This document shows, piece by piece, positions 45,801 through 58,399 of a stretch of 64,000 nucleotides of DNA. The notes under the pieces are model-generated. The model did not search any database. It saw only the letters and a list, made by a program, of their open reading frames with translations, and was not told the DNA's origin. The position numbers and the translations under genes were made by a program. The DNA comes from Arthonia radiata. Its lineage: Eukaryota; Ascomycota; Arthoniomycetes; Arthoniales; Arthoniaceae. Numbering within the stretch: the stretch's first letter is position 1; every line of letters begins with the position of its first letter. Location: NCBI GenBank assembly GCA_002989075.1, contig PSQN01000016.1, positions 1,469,346 to 1,533,345 of the forward strand, in the 5' to 3' direction.

Positions 45801-47270
45801 TTAAGCTGTTTTAAGGTATTTTCGCCTATATGTCCTATTCGTTGATACTAAAGGTTAGTTTTCGAAGAAATAGTATAGAGAGATCGAACTGTATTAATAG
45901 TCTGAGCTTCTATTACTATTAAGCCGTTAACATACCGCCCCTCGGTAGTTAGTTGTCCGGCTTAATTAACTTTTGGCTTGTTTTAGCCAAGAGTTACCTT
46001 ACCTCCCCTCTTTCTAAGCTTATTAAAGCTTAGAAGGTTAATTCTGAATTCCTTAACAAATAAAACTTCGTCTAGAACAATTATTTTGTTCTTAAAGAAC
46101 AGTTTTACTTTGCCTATCTAAAAGACTTAGATTAACTTCCCCCCTCTCCAACGAATAATCCGGTTAGTTGACCGGATATCTGTTAGAAGGTCAATATTTG
46201 AGTAAATATAGCTTATTAAGCCTATATCAAAGATCTAAGAATTAGTAGAGTAATTAACTCTGTCTAGTAATGCTGTAAAGCATTGTTCTTCTTGTAAGTT
46301 AGAACTATATACAGAAAATATTAAAAAATTGGTGTTTTTGGAGCTTTTGTTAGAATTTAGCTAGAGATTTGGATATTTTTTCCAACAAGTTGCCGGTTTA
46401 TGCCCCTTTTTGTTGTAAAAGGGGCATTTTTCTTAGTTTTTACTTAGAGATTTTAATTTTTCTCCGGTCCTTTACGTCGATTTGTTGTCTATTGCAGTAA
46501 AAACCTTTTCTGCTGGGGTACTACCGCGGATTCAGCGAGACTCGTTTATAAGTTAACTAAATAAGTCCTGTAGACTTATATCGCTAGTCGTTTGCCGATA
46601 GCTTTAGCTAATAATAGCTACCGTGTGCTTATATTCGGAGGTTAGATTGTAAAGAACGTAGGTAGCTACTATCTTGTTAAATAGTGCTAGTCCTTAAGTT
46701 GCTAAATTATCCGTTAATTGTCTAATTTTAGTAAGATAAAGCTTAAGGTTTTTTACCTTACTAAGTGTAGTGCTAAAGAGCTCCTTGCAAATTAGAAACT
46801 TAAAACTAAAACCTTTTGATTTGTATAACCTTTTTAGACTATCTCAAAGTTCTAAAGAGTTATAAATCTCCTTTATTTAAATAAGAGGACCGTTCTTTAG
46901 AGTTAGTCGAATAAGAACTCCTGCCCTTGTTAACTGTTCCTAGCGGCTAGCTTCAGTAATATCTCTAGCTAAATAGCCGGAAAAGGGGATTATAATATTA
47001 CTGTAGCCCTTTTTATTTAAAAGGGCCTCTATTCGAATCGACCAAATGTTTTAATTAGTCGAGCTCTTAAGTTTAAGAATCTTATAAGAGAAGTTTATAG
47101 CTAAATATATAGTCGGAGATTTCCAAAAAAAAAGAAAATTCTGTTCTAATAGTTAAATTGAGCTAAAAATTTAGAGTCGATTGGTAATAGAATCGTTCGG
47201 AGGTGCCGATAGGTGTAGTAGGGGAAATATTTTCTAAAAAGGAAATTCAAAAGGAATTGATGCTAACCCG
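42884..47270 (-). pseudogene. Copia gag-pol, inverted copy, degraded
   Basis: On the minus strand, in order from the right: gag with a zinc knuckle at ~46390-46440 (second Cys changed to Tyr), integrase, reverse transcriptase (YIDN at ~44005) and RNase H. The best surviving frame is 45238-45038, the integrase C-terminal end (PYEVKYSKKPDISTIKIWGS). Its gag-proximal edge, ACCCG at 47266-47270, abuts LTR C. There is no LTR of its own at that end. Confidence 0.85.
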
Positions 47271-47777
47271 TATTGGAAATTAACCAACTAGCTGGTTAGC
47301 CGGAACCCTTAGGGGCCTAGAGTATTGGACAGGTTCTATTAGCTGTCTTGGTCTAGAATAGAACAAGTCTTTTATCTAAAGGGTCGGGCCTAGTAGCCCG
47401 GGTCTAGAACAAAAAGAAGCATTATACAACCCGTTCTAGATAGCTGGCCCGTAGTCTAAGACAATACGAAATAGACTTAGAGACTAATAGTTTTAGATAG
47501 ACGGAATTACTATTTTTTATAGTAAGTTATAGGTTATCTGGCCTCTATTAAAAGAACAGATATCTAGTAAGTTCTATACGGGCCGCTAGACTTAGATATA
47601 TAAGCTAGAATTTCTCTAGAGAATTTTAGCTAATAAGACAGACAATATAATAACAGCTTCTCCTTGCTACTAAGTATTGTACCTATATTAAGCCTAAGTA
47701 TTGTACCAGTCTTAAGCTAATCTCGTCTTTCTACTCTTTATAGTAGTATCCTTCTTCTTCCCTGTACCTTTTTAACA
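47271..47777 (+). repeat. Copia LTR C
   Basis: 507 bp, starts TATTGGAAATTAACC (TG changed to TA) and ends TTTTTAACA. It is the 5' LTR of the plus-strand element. Confidence 0.9.
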
Positions 47778-47793
47778 GGTTATAAGCCCGGGT
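47778..47793 (+). other. Copia primer-binding site, half-tRNA type
   Basis: GGTTATAAGCCCGGGT directly follows LTR C. From my knowledge of eukaryotic initiator tRNA-Met, the complement of its anticodon stem-loop is GGTTATGAGCCCGG. The site matches this except for one G-to-A at a TpG, as RIP would give. Drosophila copia primes from the same tRNA region. Confidence 0.65.
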
Positions 47794-50700
47794 TAGTACC
47801 AATTCCTTTTAAATTTCCTTTTTAGAAAATATTTCCCCTACGACACCTATCGGCACCTCTAAACGATCCTATTACCAATCGACTCTAAATTTTTAGCTCA
47901 ATTTAACTATTAGAACAGAATTTCCTTTTTTTTCGGAAATCTCCGACTATATATTCGGCTATAGACTCCTCTTATAAGATTCTTAAACTTAAGGGCTCAA
48001 CTAATTAAGACATTTAGTCGATTCGAATAGAGGCTCTTTTAACTAAAAAGGGCTACAGTAATGTTATAATTCCCTTTTCCGGCTATTTAGCTAAAGATAT
48101 TACCAAAGCTAGCCGTTAGAAACGATCGACAAGGGTAGCAGCCCTTATTTAACTAACTCTAAAGGACGGTCCTCTTATTTAAATAAAGGAGATTTATAAC
48201 TCTCTAGAGCTTTAAAATAGCCTAAAAAGGTTATACAAATCGAAAGGTTTTAGTTTCGAGTTTCTAATTTGCAAGGAGCTCTTTAGCACTATACTTAGTA
48301 AGGTAGAAAACCTTAAGCTTTACCTTACTAAAATTAGACAATTAACGGACGATTTAGTAACCCGAGGACTAGCACTACCCAACAAGGTAGTAGCTGCCTA
48401 CGTTCTTTACAATCTAACCTCCGAATACAAGCATACGGTAGCTATTATTAGCTAAAGCTACCGATAAACGACTAGCGATATAAGTCTATAGAACTTATTT
48501 AGTTAACTTATAGACGAGTCTCACTAAATTTACAGTAGTACCTCAGTAGAAAAGGTTTTTACTGCAATAGACAATAAATCGACGCAAAGGACCAGAGAAC
48601 AATTAAAATCTCTAAGTAAAAACTAAGAAAAATGCCCCTTTTGCAACAAAAAGGGGCATAAACCGGCAACTTGTTGGAAAAAATACCCAAACCTCCGGCC
48701 AAATTCTAACAAAAGCTCTAAAAACACCGATTTTTCAATATTTTCTGTACATAGTTCCAACCTATAAGAAGAACAATACTTTATAGCATTACTAGATAGA
48801 GTCAATTACTCTACTAATTCTTAAATTCTCGATATAGACTTAATAAGCTATATTTGCTCGAATATTAACCTTCTAACAGATATCTGGCCAACTAACCGGA
48901 TTATTTGTTGAAGAGGGAGAAAGTTAATCTAAGCCTTTTAAACAGGCAAAGCAAAACTGTTCTTTAAGAACAAAACAATTGTTCTAGACAAAGTTTTGTT
49001 TATTAAGGAATTTAGAATTAACCTTCTAAGCTTTAATAAGCTTAAAAAGAGAGGAGATAAGGTAACTCTTGGTCAAAACAAGCCAAAAGTTAATTGAACC
49101 GGACAAGTAACTACCGAGAAGCGGTATATTAACGGCCTAATAGTAATAGAAGCTTAGACTATTAATATAGTTTAATCTCTCTACACTATTTCTTCGAAAA
49201 CTAACCTTTAGCATTAATAAATAGGATATATAGGTAAAAATGCCTTAAAACAGCTTAAAAAGGTTGCCCTAGAAACAGATTATTCAGACAAATTAAGAGA
49301 TAATTACTAAATTTGCTTTAAAGCAAAGGCAACAGCTAAAGTTAGCTAAGAAACTCTAGACAAATTAATTAATTATCTGAAAAAAGTCTACTTAGATATT
49401 TACGGGCTAATTATACCGCAAACCCCTTTTAAAGGTCGATTATTTACTAGCTTTATAGACAATAAAACCTAGTATACAACTACCGAGGTACTATAGTCTA
49501 AAGATTAGGTTTTTAATGCACTATCTACTTATATTACTCAGAAAGAAACGTAGTTCGAGCATCCTTTTAAAAGACTATACTTAAACAACGTAAAAGAATA
49601 CCGGGAAGGCTAGATAAAACAGCTTCTAAAACAAAAAGAAGCTATTCTAACGATATCCGTACTATATACCTCTTAGTAAAACGGACAAGCTAAACGCTTT
49701 AACCAAACAATTGTTAGTAAAGTTCAAGCAATACTTTATACCGCCGGGCTACCCTAGATATATTGGAGTAAAGCGCTAAAAGCAGCTATCTATATTTATA
49801 ATAGGACCTCTTATACTAAATTACCGGGGTTTATTACCCTATACGAAGCAAAATACGGCAAAAAACCGGATGTCAGTACTATTAAAATCTAGAGCTTAGT
49901 TACTTATCTTAAAGAACCCAAACTAAAAAAGCTAAACGTTAGAGTAACTACTTATATCCTAATAGGCTATAGATTAAACCAATATAAGCTCTTAGACCCT
50001 AATAACCGGAAGGTTTACTGAGGGAGAGACGTTTACGTTTAAAAAGGAAAATTTGTTCGGAACCTACGGAGATCTATAGTTAATCGATTAACTAAAAATA
50101 TTTCTAAAGAGCTTAAAGAACAACTAAAAGTTAAGTTTAAAAACGAGCTAAATCCGACCGCTAAATCTTAAGATAATAGGGAGATACCTTCTAATGAAGG
50201 AGGGAGTCCTCTATATAAGAAATAGTATATCCCTCCTATATCTTAACAACTAGCAGACAAATTTAGATAAAAACTATACTAAACTAGAGCTCTAAACGAG
50301 TCTAACCTTTCTACCAAGTTAGATTATAGAAGTACTAAAGACCCCGGCCGAGTAGATATCGATTACACCTAGAAAATAGATTTTATATACAAAAACGCCG
50401 ACAAAAATTAGTTTAACGAGTTCTACAATAACCTAGAATAATACGCCAAACAGGCCTTAGTCGCAGTTACTAAAGAGCCTAATAACTTAAAAGAAATAAG
50501 AGTATCTAAGGATTAACCTTCTTAGCTAAACGCAATACAGTTAGAGCTTAAAGAGCTAGCTAACTAAGAAACCTAGATATTAACCGAGCTGCTGTTAGGT
50601 AGAAAGGCGCTAAAAGGACGCTAGATACCGAAGATTAAGTATCTTTCGAAGGGCGAGCCGATTTTTAAAGCCCGCTGGGTAGCTAAGGGCTGCCAGCAAA

Positions 50701-52175
50701 GACCCGGTCTCAATTTTATAGAGACCCTTGCGAATATAGTAAATTTAATTATCTACCGGCTTATACTAGCCTTAGTAGCAGAGAAAGACTAGAAAATAAA
50801 GCAATAGGACGTAAAATTAGCTTATTCTAACACAAAGTTAGACAAGGTTGTCTATATCGAGCAACTAACTGGCCTATCTAACAGAACTAATAAAGTTTAT
50901 TGGATAAAGAAGGCCCTTTACGGTCTAAAACAGGCCGACCGACAGTAGAAAGCCTATCTTCGAGAATTACTAAGGGGCATAGGTTTTAACCCTCTAGTAT
51001 CCAATTAGTCGGTTTATATTTAAAGAACTAGAAAGTAGGCAACTTTAATTGTCTATATAGATAATATATTAGCTGTATCTAATTCTACCGAAATAATCTC
51101 TAGAATCTACTAGAAACTAAATAAGACTCTTACGGTTAAGAACTTAGGAGACGTTAGTAAGTTCCTAGGAATTAAAATTACTCGAGATTGCCCGGCAAAA
51201 AAGATTTGCCTAGACTAGTCGACTTATTTAGCTAAAATTTTAACTAAATACTCGAAGAAAAACGGGCGAATGCCTAGAAAAATACTACAACCCGTTAGCT
51301 TAAAATTAGTATCAAATTCTAACTAAGCTAGCAGTGCCAATATTTCTAATTATTAGCAATAAATTGGGTCGATTTTGTATCTAACAACAAAGATAAGACC
51401 CAATATTGCCTTTATAACTAGCCTACTAGCCCGATATATATTGAATCCTAGTAAGGAGCACTAGAGAGTTTTAAGTAGCCTTTAGGCTTACTTAGATAAA
51501 ACTTCTAACCTTAGCCTTTACTATAAATCTCCCTTAATAGACGGTATAACCGGCTATTTTAACGTAGATTAGGGGGGGAACCTTGGTACTAGGAGATCGA
51601 CTATCGGTTATATCTTTCTACTTAGAAACGGAGCCCTTAGCTAAAATTTAAAGCTATAAAAAACGGTCGCCTTAAGCTCTTATAAGGCTAAATATATAGC
51701 CCTTAAAGAAGCTATAAAGAAACAGTTATTTATCCGATTAATTGCTATCGAACTATCTAGGATTTTTAAAGAAAATTCGATTACTACCGTTTTAGCGGGT
51801 ACTTTTAAAAAGTCTGCGGATAAAAAGACTTGGCGGGCTCTAACGCACCAGGCAAGCATATATTTGCCTAAGCAAGCCAGTTAAATTAGACCGGAGACCC
51901 CGGTTTTACCGGTAAAACTGTTACTTAGCGACAGCAATTCGGCAAAAGAACTTATAAAAAACCCTACCTTCTAAGCTAAATCTAAGCATATTGATATACA
52001 GTATTACTATATTAGAGAAAACGTTCAGACAAGTTAAATAGAGCTTAAATACGTTTCTACAAAGAAACAATTAGCAGACGGTTTAATAAAACCAATCGAC
52101 TTGGCTAAAATACTAACGTTTAGAACTTAAATTAGCTTACAATCTGGCTAAAACAACTAGTCGATTAAGAGAGTG
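47794..52175 (+). pseudogene. Copia gag-pol, plus-strand copy, degraded
   Basis: Gag carries an intact CCHC zinc knuckle (CPFCNKKGHKPATC, ~48632-48673). Integrase remnants lie at ~49430-50040, including the YGKKPDVSTIKI and YILIGYRLNQYKLL motifs. Reverse transcriptase is at ~50640-51250 with KALYGLKQA and the catalytic site VYIDNILAVS (second Asp is Asn). RNase H is at ~51600-52100 with LLSDSNSAKEL and KKQLADGLIKP. Dozens of TAG/TAA codons sit where Gln or Trp is expected. A short purine tract (AAGAGAGTG) precedes LTR D. Confidence 0.88.
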
Positions 52176-52682
52176 TATTGAAAATTAACTAACTAGCTAG
52201 TTAGCCGGAACCCTTAGAGGCCTAGAGTATTAAATAGGTTCTACCAGCTATCTCGGTCTAGAATAGAACAAGCCTTTTATCTAAAGGGTCGGGTCTAGTA
52301 GCCCGGATCTAGGACAAAAAGGAGCATTATACGATCTATTCTAGACAGCTAACCTATAGTCTAAAACAACACAGAATAGACTTAGAGACTAACAGTTTTA
52401 GATAAACAAAATTACTGTCTTATATAGTAAGTTACAGGTTATCTAACCCCTATTAAAAGAACAGATATTTAGTAAGTCCTATATAGGCCGCTAGACTTAA
52501 ATATATAAGCTAAAATTCCTTTAGAGAATTTTAGCTAATAAGGTAGACAATATAACAACAGCTTCTCCTTGCTACTAAGTATTGTACCTGTATTAAGCCT
52601 AAGTATTGTACCAGTCTTAAGCTAGTCTTATCTTTCTACTCTTTGTAGTAGTATCCTTCTTCTTTCCTGTATCTTTTTAACA
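52176..52682 (+). repeat. Copia LTR D
   Basis: 507 bp, starts TATTGAAAATTAACT and ends TTTTTAACA, followed by GATTC, the outer target duplication. Confidence 0.9.
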
Positions 52683-53600
52683 GATTCTTCTATATAGCGT
52701 ATATAGACTATAGTTGCGTTATAGGTTCTAAGTAAGAAATATATATATATATACCCTCTTTAGACCAGCTAACTATATAGATTTAAGTTAAAACAGCTAA
52801 GTAAATAGAGAGTTAAGAGCTTCTTAAAGAAATTCAAAAGTTAATTCTAGCTATAGCCGTAGTTTAAACTCTTTAAAGTAGTATAGTTAAGATTACTCTT
52901 TCTAGTATATAAGCAGTACTATAGATATAGAGTATAGTTATAATAGCTAGCCTAAAAGTTCTATATTAAGACTTTCTTATTAAGATACTAGGAGTTCTAC
53001 TTAGAACGCTAGTTAACTATATAGATAAGAAGATAAATATAGCTCTATAGAGGGTAATTGAAAGAAGCTTAGTAAGCGTAGTAGAACGTTTATAAGTTAT
53101 ATAGGCCTTCTAGCTATATATACTATATAAATAAGATATATAATAGATATAAAATAAGAGTATATAAAGAGAAAGTAAGATATATAAATTACTAGTTATT
53201 AGGCTCTCTATTTAGGCTATATAGTATAAAGTAGTCTAAAAAGAACTTATCTTTAATATATAGCTCTTTAATATAAGAATCTTTAATTAAAGTATTTAAG
53301 TTTAATACTACTTTAAGTATTAATAGTAGAGCTACTATTAGTTAGCCTACTATTATATAGCGTACTATAGCTAATATATAGAAGTATATAATATTTATAC
53401 GTATAGCGTAAATAGCGTATCTTATATAAATTATAGTAAGAAGTATAGAGCCTAGCAGTATAGAAAGTACTATATATTTTAAATATACTTTAAAAGAATT
53501 TAAATATAGTAGACTAGCCTAGCTATATAGTTATAGTATATTTAGTATATAGCTAAACTATAGATAGATACTAAGAACTTTACCCTCTATATAATCTAGG
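52683..53600. other. degraded AT-rich repeat, right part
   Basis: Continues the sequence broken at 41853. Extremely TpA-rich with no readable frame. Host element unidentified. Confidence 0.5.
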
Positions 53601-53785
53601 TGTAGGACAGAGAGCAGTTAGATAGCAAAAAGGGCTTAAATAGGCCCTACTAGTATTTAAGCTAATTATTGAGGAGACCAGAAAGGGATACGTCTACTAG
53701 AGGAAAGATATCTTTCTAGAATCGCAGCCTTTCTAAATAGACAATATTCTGTCTCAATTCGCTATTAGAACGTCTATATATTACA
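53601..53785 (-). repeat. Gypsy LTR, 3' LTR of the minus-strand element
   Basis: 185 bp, TGTAGGACAGAG...ATATTACA on the plus strand. It matches 61418-61602 along its length. Confidence 0.88.
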
Positions 53786-53800
53786 ACTACCTTCCCCCTT
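53786..53800 (-). other. Gypsy polypurine tract
   Basis: On the minus strand AAGGGGGAAGGTAGT sits directly before the 3' LTR, as required for plus-strand priming. This fixes the element orientation. Confidence 0.8.
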
Positions 53801-55880
53801 AAAGAGGATCGCCCTCGATCCGAGTGTAATTTGCTATCTCTATCGTACCTTCTATTTATTGTCTTACGTAGAGCAATAACCTCGTTAAAAACCTGCTAGC
53901 TTATATCTACGTTTAGTCGAAAAAAGAGTAATATTACTTACTGTTATTCTATACGTCGTTTAGTGCTAGTTTTTTACAGCACCGAGTTATAGTGCTAAGC
54001 TTTACTTTTAATTTAAAGCTCTCGAGCCTAAGTTGTGAGCTCGGTAGTAAGGTTGTATATTATTTTTACCTAATTTTGCGTTCTTTTATATACTCTTATA
54101 TACACTTTTACCGATTAATTGCCCCTATAGATAGTAATAACTTACGTAAATAGGCTTCTTTACTTTTATATTAGTATCTGTAGGCGGAAGCTTTGTTATT
54201 GGTACCTAATAATAGATATAAAACAAGGCTCTTGCTCTTTTAAACTTTCTCTTTCTTTCTTTAATATTATTATACTCTTCTACTTAGCTTATAAGCTTCT
54301 CTTCTCTAGTAGACCTTTACTTCTCTTCTTAAATAATAAGTTTGTAGCTAATTTAATATTAAATTGTCTTTAATTTACCTTTACAATCTCTACTATATTA
54401 AGTTTTAACTCTATTAATAAACCCGCTGCTAGAGCGAGCTCTCTTAAAGCGCTAACTCGCCGCTTAACTTGCGGCATTAAGAACTCTAAAGCCGCTATTA
54501 ATCTTAAAACTCTTCTTTATAACGCTCGTAAGAAAAAAGCTTTTAAAATTACTTTATTAATTTCTAAATTATCTGCAGCTTTTCTTAGTCTACGCTCTTT
54601 TAAACTAAGTAGCGTATCTCTAACTTTTACGACTCTTTATAAGTTTACTATCTCTTATTGCTTTATTTTAGTCTAACTATTAACATTCTAGCACGTCGAA
54701 AGCGTTACGTTTATAAAAACGACTCCAACGATAATAAGATTGTCTGTTCTCTCTATTACCGCGATACTACTTATAAGCCCGAGTTGTCTATAAAGTCTTG
54801 CTGGTCTACCTCCTCGAATCCTACTTTTCGCGCTGTATCTGCGTTAATTTAGCCTTAGTTAGAGGCTTATATCTTGGTATGCTGCTGTTGTATAAAGGTC
54901 TTGTTTAGCGATATAGCTGTACGTAGTAGTTCTTTTACGAACTCCGATTTTAAGTATTACAAGAACTAAACCTGCGAGTAGCCTAAGAGATAGTATACTA
55001 AGTATACTCGCTATACTAGTATTAGAAGGTTAAAAGATAAGTATAAGATAGTAAGTCTAATACTCTTCCGTCTTAGATACTAATTAACCCTATATTAACG
55101 TATACTAGGTCTCTGCTTAGTAAAGATATATCTATAATCTTCTTATATACGCTAACTTCTTTTTAACCTCTAGTAAGAATATTTAAGATAACAAAGAGTC
55201 TTTCTATAACGACTATCTTACTCTACTTCGCACCTTTTGTATTTAGCTATAGACTTAGCAGCGCGGTCTAAGCATTAAGTCGGTCGAGTAGGCCGATACT
55301 AACAATTTTAAGTATATTAAGACGCTACGCTAGAGCTTTAATTCTAATATAGGGTTGTACGACCCTTAGCCGTCTACAAATAAGACTTCTTATAAGTTAG
55401 CTTTAATAGGTCTAATTAATTAAATTTAGAACCGCGTCGACGGTAGTTACGGCTAAGTTAAGTAGTATTATACCGCCAATCCGTACTAACTTCGACGCTA
55501 GTTCGAGTAGTCTTCTTATAGTTTTCTATCTTTTATTTAGCTAGGGTTTTAGTCTGTATAAGTAGTTTTTCTTGGCCTATTAGAATAGTTCTATATTTTC
55601 TTCCTATACAAGTTTTATTTTAGCTTTCTTATAGCTTAAGCTTTATAATTATATATAAATAGTCTTAGAGTTTAATACTATACTAATTCTATGTTCTAAA
55701 CTATACTTAAGGTAATTTATCTTTTCTTTAGCGTTATATTGTAAGCTAATCGTATAGGCTTATAGCTCTTTTTTATTTACGTTATCTAGTTTATCTTAGA
55801 CGCTTGCCTCTTAATTTAGCGTCTTTACGCTTCTTAAATTTCTTAAGGGCGTTAGAGTCTTTAAGATATATCCGCAGCTC
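53801..55880. other. extra region between Gypsy integrase and 3' LTR
   Basis: On the plus strand, antisense to pol, there is a TATAAA (54216), a TC-rich leader (54230-54300) and then a frame of about 85 codons without stops from ~54400 (for example ALTRRLTCGIKNSKAAI). A second open stretch (54658-54852, RRKRYVYKNDSNDNKIVC) lies in another frame. No family is recognised. It may be an additional antisense ORF or an older nested insert. Confidence 0.4.
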
Positions 55881-55899
55881 TATTGTATTATTTACCTTC

Positions 55900-57250
55900 A
55901 ACTATCCCTACTACTTAGTCTAATACTAGTTTTTATTTTTAATCTTAAAGCGGATCGCCTTAACGAGCTATTCTTTACTACTATCGACTTCGATCGGACT
56001 AGGCGGTTCTATACCGGGCCGACGGCGATATAGCTCTAGTAAGGATATATAAAAGACAGAGTAAATGTAGTAGAAGTCTAATAGTGCTAGCTAGTAAGCT
56101 TGTTTACTTACTTTCTTAAGGATTCTAAATAGTCCTAAGCTTCGATTATCGAGCTTCTTTATTAGCCTCTTTGTCTTAAGATTCTTTAACGACAGCAGTA
56201 CTAAGTTACCTACTATATAGTATTTTAGTATATACTTAGTGTTATACTATTCTATTTATAGATACTAAGCTTTCTCTAGCTACTGCTTTATTTCTTGTTA
56301 GCGGAGAAGACGTTCTTTTATATGCTTAACTACTATAGAATGTTCTAGCCTAAGCTACCTTCCTCCTTAACAAGAGGTATTCTTACCGATAGAAAGGTTG
56401 TCTAGCTTAACTACGGTATAGTACCGATTCGGCGGCGGCGCGCCGTCTAATACGTCTGCAACGCGACTAAACGTACATTCAATCAGCAAAATTTTTGTCG
56501 ATAAATAAACTTTTAAATTATATATAAAAATAGCTTCTTTTAGATACTTATACCAATTATCTTAATTCTAAGAGATATATATACGTAGGTAGTTTTTAAG
56601 TTTCTAGTTCTAACGCTCAGTTTAACTATTAGTTTGAGGGTAAAATACTGTACTTAACCTTCGTTTTACAGCTAAATGCTGGCAAAAGGTGCTTTAATAT
56701 AAGCTAGTAAATATAGATCCTCTGTTAGACAAGAGGCTTCTTAAGAATTCTGACGTTTTCGCTTAATGTTTATAAAGCACTTCTACTAGCTCTATAGTAT
56801 CTATAGTTTTACTAACTAGAATATAGATTATAAACTTAAAGGCTCGGTTTATGACTATAAAGATTAAATTAACAATGTCTCTGTTTTTTAAAAGAACTAT
56901 CGGTAGTTTAATAATAAAGTCTAAAAATAGGTCCTTAAAGAGGTTAATTAGAACCAACATCGCTGCTATTTCGCTGTATAGCTTATACCTCTTTATAGCT
57001 GTCCGTTAGCATATATTATATTTAGTAATAAAGTTCTTAATATACGTTGCTATCTTTTTTTACGTATATTTATGTCTTAGAATTTTAAGAGTCTTTTTAA
57101 CCTTAAAGTAGCCAGCAAGCTTATTATTATAATTTCTGCTTATAATTTTAAGCTTTAACGTAGAGCATTCTAGTATCTAAATTTTACTATCTTAGCGCAA
57201 TAACTTATAGCTATTAACTAACTATTCTACGTACTTTAGAGACTTAAAGT
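55900..57250 (-). pseudogene. Gypsy integrase remnant
   Basis: The stop-free stretch 56960-56763 reads LFLDFIIKLPIVLLKNRD, then LIFIVINRAFKFIIYI, the start of the integrase core. Upstream (to ~57100) the HHCC region reads YIKNFITKYNIC.. on the same strand. Stops interrupt the rest. Confidence 0.8.
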
Positions 57251-58399
57251 TTAAGTTAGGCCCTATTAGAGCATTTAAGTTAATTTAACTCGTACGGTGC
57301 TTTCTTATACCGGCTTAACGGCGATCTATTGTCGTTTTATTACTCTACTGATCTTTAGTCTCAGCTAATAATTTTAACTCCGATACTTTCTACTTTATAA
57401 AGGCGTTTCTCTACTAAGCTTCGAAGATTAAAGTCGTAAGACTCTAAAAAGTATTATTGTAAGCTATTTTGAGAGCGGTAGCTACAACTATCTTAACTCG
57501 TAATACGAGAGCTACCGAAAAAGGCTCTATATTAGTAGAGAAAGACCGACGCGTTTCTCGCTCCTAGGCGTTCTATATAAGGTCTATATTTAACTCTAAT
57601 TTACCTTCGATTTAGACTATAGTCGCGTTTAGAGTTTTAGATCGGTAGCTAAACCGCTAATAGTGTTTAAACTAATTTTTAAGTAATATAATTAAGACAG
57701 CAATTATACCTTCTTTTAGACTAGAGGGCTCTTTCCTAGTACTAAGCAAAGTAGTATCTCTTCTAAGCTTCTACTATAGGCTCGATAATATCTTATTAGC
57801 GTTATCTTCCTTTACTCTATATAAATTCTTATAATCTAGACGGTACAACGGCGCGTCTGCTAGGTTCTTACTACCCGTACGGTATAGTATTTTAAAGTTA
57901 AATGCTAATAAATCTTCTGTCTAGCGCGTCTATTGGCGAAACAATACTTTTATTGTTATAAAATACTATAGATTATTATAGTCTGTTACGACCTTTACTA
58001 AGTACTGTATATTAATAAGGAAATAGCGCTAGTACTTAAAGCTAGCTTATATTGCTATAAGCTCTTTATTATAGATATTATATTTTAGCTTAGTGTCTAT
58101 AAATTTCTTTAAAAAGAACGCTACCGGATATAAATATATATTTGCCTTGTTATTAGTACTAGTCTAAGCGGTATCCGCTATATTTAGTATAAATAAGCTT
58201 AAGTTAATATTTAACGGTAATAGTAATTAACTATCTCCCCTTAGCTAAAGTAAGATGTCTACTATTATAAAGTCTAATGCGTTAGTTATTAAAACGATTA
58301 ATAGTACCGGGTTAAAGTATATTAGTACTAATATATTTATAAAGGCTTGCTTTAGCGCTTTAAAAGCTTTTTGTTAAGCTTTGTCCTAAACAAACTTAA

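Larger units (their letters stand above)
41854..52682. mobile_element. Ty1/Copia composite: LTR(+), LTR(-)+internal(-), LTR(+)+internal(+)+LTR(+)
   Basis: Four 507-bp LTRs (A, B, C, D) and two ~4.39-kb internal regions in inverted orientation make up 10,829 bp. The whole block is flanked by the same 5 bp, GATTC, at 41849-41853 and 52683-52687. The second half (47271-52682) is a normal full-length Copia element. The first half is a single-LTR inverted copy inserted between LTR A's primer-binding site and LTR C. All pol frames are broken by TAG/TAA stops, consistent with RIP. No intact enzyme remains. Confidence 0.9.

Noticed and set aside
48623-48805. 60-codon minus-strand ORF
   Set aside because: Antisense to the Copia zinc knuckle coding region.
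41854-52682. Interpretation as two independent, head-to-head Copia insertions
   Set aside because: The inverted half has only one LTR, there is no second host target duplication, and its junction shows a 5-bp duplication of element sequence instead.
54658-54852. 64-codon ORF as a stand-alone gene
   Set aside because: Lies inside the Gypsy element in stop-rich sequence; kept only as part of the unexplained antisense region.
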